Source: Cyrtodaria siliqua | Lineage: Eukaryota > Mollusca > Bivalvia > Adapedonta > Hiatellidae | DNA: 64,000 nucleotides | Reading direction: 5' to 3' | Assembly: GCA_037043455.1 (NCBI GenBank) | Contig: JAWPHD010000280.1 | Location: forward strand, 124,001 to 188,000 | In this document: one piece after another, positions 62,005-64,000 of the stretch | Layout: every line of letters starts with the position of its first letter | How positions within the stretch are numbered: position 1 is the first letter of the stretch | Translations under genes and position numbers: made by a program | Notes under the pieces: model-generated | Seen by the model: the letters and a program-made list of their open reading frames with translations, nothing else | Told to the model about the DNA's origin: nothing | Databases searched by the model: none

Positions 62005-62343
62005 CCCATAGCAACAGTGCAGCCATAGCAACAGTGCAGCCGTAGCCACAGTGCAACCATTGCAACAGTGCAGTCATAGCAACATTGCAGCCGTAGCAAC
62101 AGTGCAGTCATAGCAGCAGTGCAGCCATAGCAACAGTGAGTGTAGCCATAGCAACAGTGCAGCCATAGCAACAGTGTAGCCATAGCAACAGTGTAGCCAT
62201 AGCAACAGTGCACCTATAGCAACATTGCAGCCATAGCAACTGTACAGTCAAAACAACAGTGCAGCCATAGTGACAGTGCAGCCATAGCAACAGTGCAGCC
62301 ATAGCAACAGTGCAGCAATAGCAGCAGTACAGCAATAGCAACA
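62005..62343. repeat. 17-bp minisatellite CATAGCAACAGTGCAGC
   Basis: About twenty imperfect units. Variants CCGTAGC and TCATAGC occur. There is no stop codon in some frames, so it reads as spurious peptides. Confidence 0.92.
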
Positions 62344-62689
62344 CTCACTAGTAAACAAAAAATGTCAGAAAAGCTTTAAGATTCAAGTCCATCTAATTTT
62401 CTATGATAATCTTTAGCAGCATTAAAACACAAACATTAGACATTTTAAAAATTTGAACTAACATTATTAATATTACGACGTAAAAAATAATTCACAAAAT
62501 CACATGGTGCTATGCATTGTGGGATTGTAAAATAAATGTCAAGTAACAGCTGATTCTCCCGTGATACGTATTAAATATATATAAATTAAGACTAAGAAAG
62601 CTTTGTTTAAGACTCAATGTGTTTGTTTTTTTAGTAATATGTTCAACATTCTGTCATAAGCTATTATCATACAACATTTGGCTTGTTTG

Positions 62690-63411
62690 CTAGTATTCTA
62701 TTTTGTCAACATCCTTATTCACTCTCCTGTCGTCATCCTCATCAAAAGAATCTTGTCGATCAAGTTTGGGTTTGTTTGTCGATTTCTCCAGTTTGGCGTT
62801 ATCTGTTTCATCAGCACTGTCCCATGCACCAGCATCCCGTTTCTGCTCCTGTTTGTCGGGTGTCTGATCTGCATCAATAAAGCCTTCAGTCGAGTTAGAG
62901 TTCTCAATCTTGACAGAATCCAAACTTTGATTTTCTTTAGGTTGATCAGTTTGCTTTGCTCTCAGTTGTACAGTTTCAACAGCATCGTTTGAATCAGTAT
63001 CTTTATTATCGCCTATTTCTTTTTTGTCTTCGTCTTTTCGTTCATCTGCAGACTGTTTCACTGCTTTTTCTTCTTTTGATTCTTCTTTGTCTTCATTGCC
63101 TTCTGGTTTTACAAAACCTGCACTTGGTACTCGATGAATTTTAACAACTTTTGGAGCTGCTTTTTCTGATTTTGACCCTAATTTTTTATTCTTCGTGTTA
63201 TTTATGCTATATTTAGCGCTGTTACTATCGCTGGATTTCTCGCTTTTTAAACTTACTTTGCTGTCGGTCCTTTCCTCTCTAGAACTATTACTACTGCTGT
63301 CTTGAGATTTTGTCTTTTGATTTGTGTCCATGTCACCTTTATCTACACCGCTGTCCTGACTGGACTCATACTTGTCCGAATAAATACTAGACATGGACGA
63401 ATGGATGGATT
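62690..63411 (-). CDS. Terminal exon of an unrecognised, highly charged protein
   Basis: An acceptor CTGTATTTCAG precedes a 240-codon open stretch in phase (SIHSSMSSIYSDKYESSQDS...) ending KIEY then TAG. The composition is dominated by Ser, Lys, Glu and Asp with very few hydrophobics, so it should be disordered. A short less-charged segment, KVVKIHRVPSAGFVKPEG, lies near the middle and may be a binding motif. A Met 18 bases in could start translation, but the in-frame acceptor and upstream codons favour an internal or final exon of a longer gene beyond the right edge. No family is recognised. Confidence 0.65.
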
Positions 63412-64000
63412 CTGAAATACAGAAAATGTGCCATAAATATAAGATGAAAAGTCCACAAAACGTGATAACTGCTGAGTGTGTTTACATAAGTATTCAATGC
63501 AATGCTTCTCAAGCCCTCTAACACCAGTTTTAACCCTTTAAAAAATTAATATGTAATTATAGTAATGTAAATGGGTCATTATGTATTCTTAACCACATTA
63601 TAATAACTTTTTGTGTTACTCTTAATGCAACCCTTTTTATGCACTTAGCAATATATTCAGTGAATTGTCAATATCAGGCGTTATTGCATACGCATTTACA
63701 AACTCCGTTTACTTTCAAAGTAAATGGAAACGTCTTGGATGTGTAATGTACTTGGAACTACTTGTTCGGGATTGGTGTAATGCACAGTTACATATATTTA
63801 TGCCACGAATAAATCGTAGTACAGCTCTGATGTCCCAAAACTTAATATTTCAAATATTCATTTTTTACGAAAATAAATTTATACCTACGTTTTTGCTCTA
63901 ATTTAAAAGTCACTTTTATATTAAAAATGTGTATGCAATAAAAACGTTATTAGATTTGTATTAGTGGGATGCATGCACAAGTTCTTGCTAAAGTCGCACA
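63412..64000 (-). other. Probable intron of the unrecognised minus-strand gene
   Basis: AT-rich sequence upstream of the acceptor at 63412. The only phrase shared with another repeat in the window is CAAGCCCTCTAACACCAG, a weak match. No further exon is found before the edge. Confidence 0.5.

Noticed and set aside
62001..62344. Minus-strand frames encoding Cys/Tyr/Leu-rich repeats
   Set aside because: Products of the 17-bp minisatellite read in successive frames. They are not a membrane protein.
63665..63901. 78-codon plus-strand frame near the right edge
   Set aside because: No recognisable domain, and it is antisense to the probable intron of the minus-strand gene.

Overview
The window is eukaryotic nuclear DNA from an intron-rich, AT-rich animal genome. 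The endogenous GH9 cellulase, the repeat families (tRNA-derived SINEs, short inverted-repeat elements, and elements built on GACCCC/GGGTCACC-type tandem units) and the decayed reverse transcriptases fit a bivalve mollusc, most likely a heterodont clam or mussel. The species call is an inference from style and is not proven.

Four protein genes can be read by splicing. (1) Positions 1-15357, + strand: the 3' part of a glycoside hydrolase family 9 endoglucanase gene, 8 exons, 371 residues, entering the window already inside the catalytic domain. (2) Positions 41383-18442, - strand: a complete RAD9 checkpoint-clamp gene, 12 coding exons, 458 residues. (3) Positions 41652-48412, + strand: a complete VPS29 retromer gene, 4 coding exons, 182 residues. 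RAD9 and VPS29 lie head to head, with 268 bp between their start codons holding CCAAT and ETS-type motifs. (4) Positions 63411-62690, - strand: the last coding exon of an unrecognised, highly charged and probably disordered protein whose other exons lie beyond the right edge. GH9 and RAD9 converge tail to tail across about 3 kb of repeats (15.4-18.4 kb). The interval 48.4-62.7 kb is a gene-free repeat field.

Most of the sequence is introns and repeats: minisatellites with periods of about 17, 21, 24, 26, 27, 31, 39, 45, 57 and 120 bp, longer tandem units of about 155-320 bp, several short elements with terminal inverted repeats, tRNA-derived SINEs, and reverse-transcriptase remnants.

The most striking feature is a 26-bp satellite of about 4.6 kb (28.1-32.74 kb) in RAD9 intron 5. 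It begins exactly at the exon 5 splice donor, and its edge copies carry the last coding bases of exon 5 plus the donor GTGAGT. It therefore appears to have grown from the exon-intron junction and repeats a canonical 5' splice site well over a hundred times in the RAD9 transcript. The GH9 gene shows the same process on a small scale twice: a perfect 39-bp in-frame triplication across the exon 7 donor, and five copies of the exon 3 end plus donor inside intron 3.
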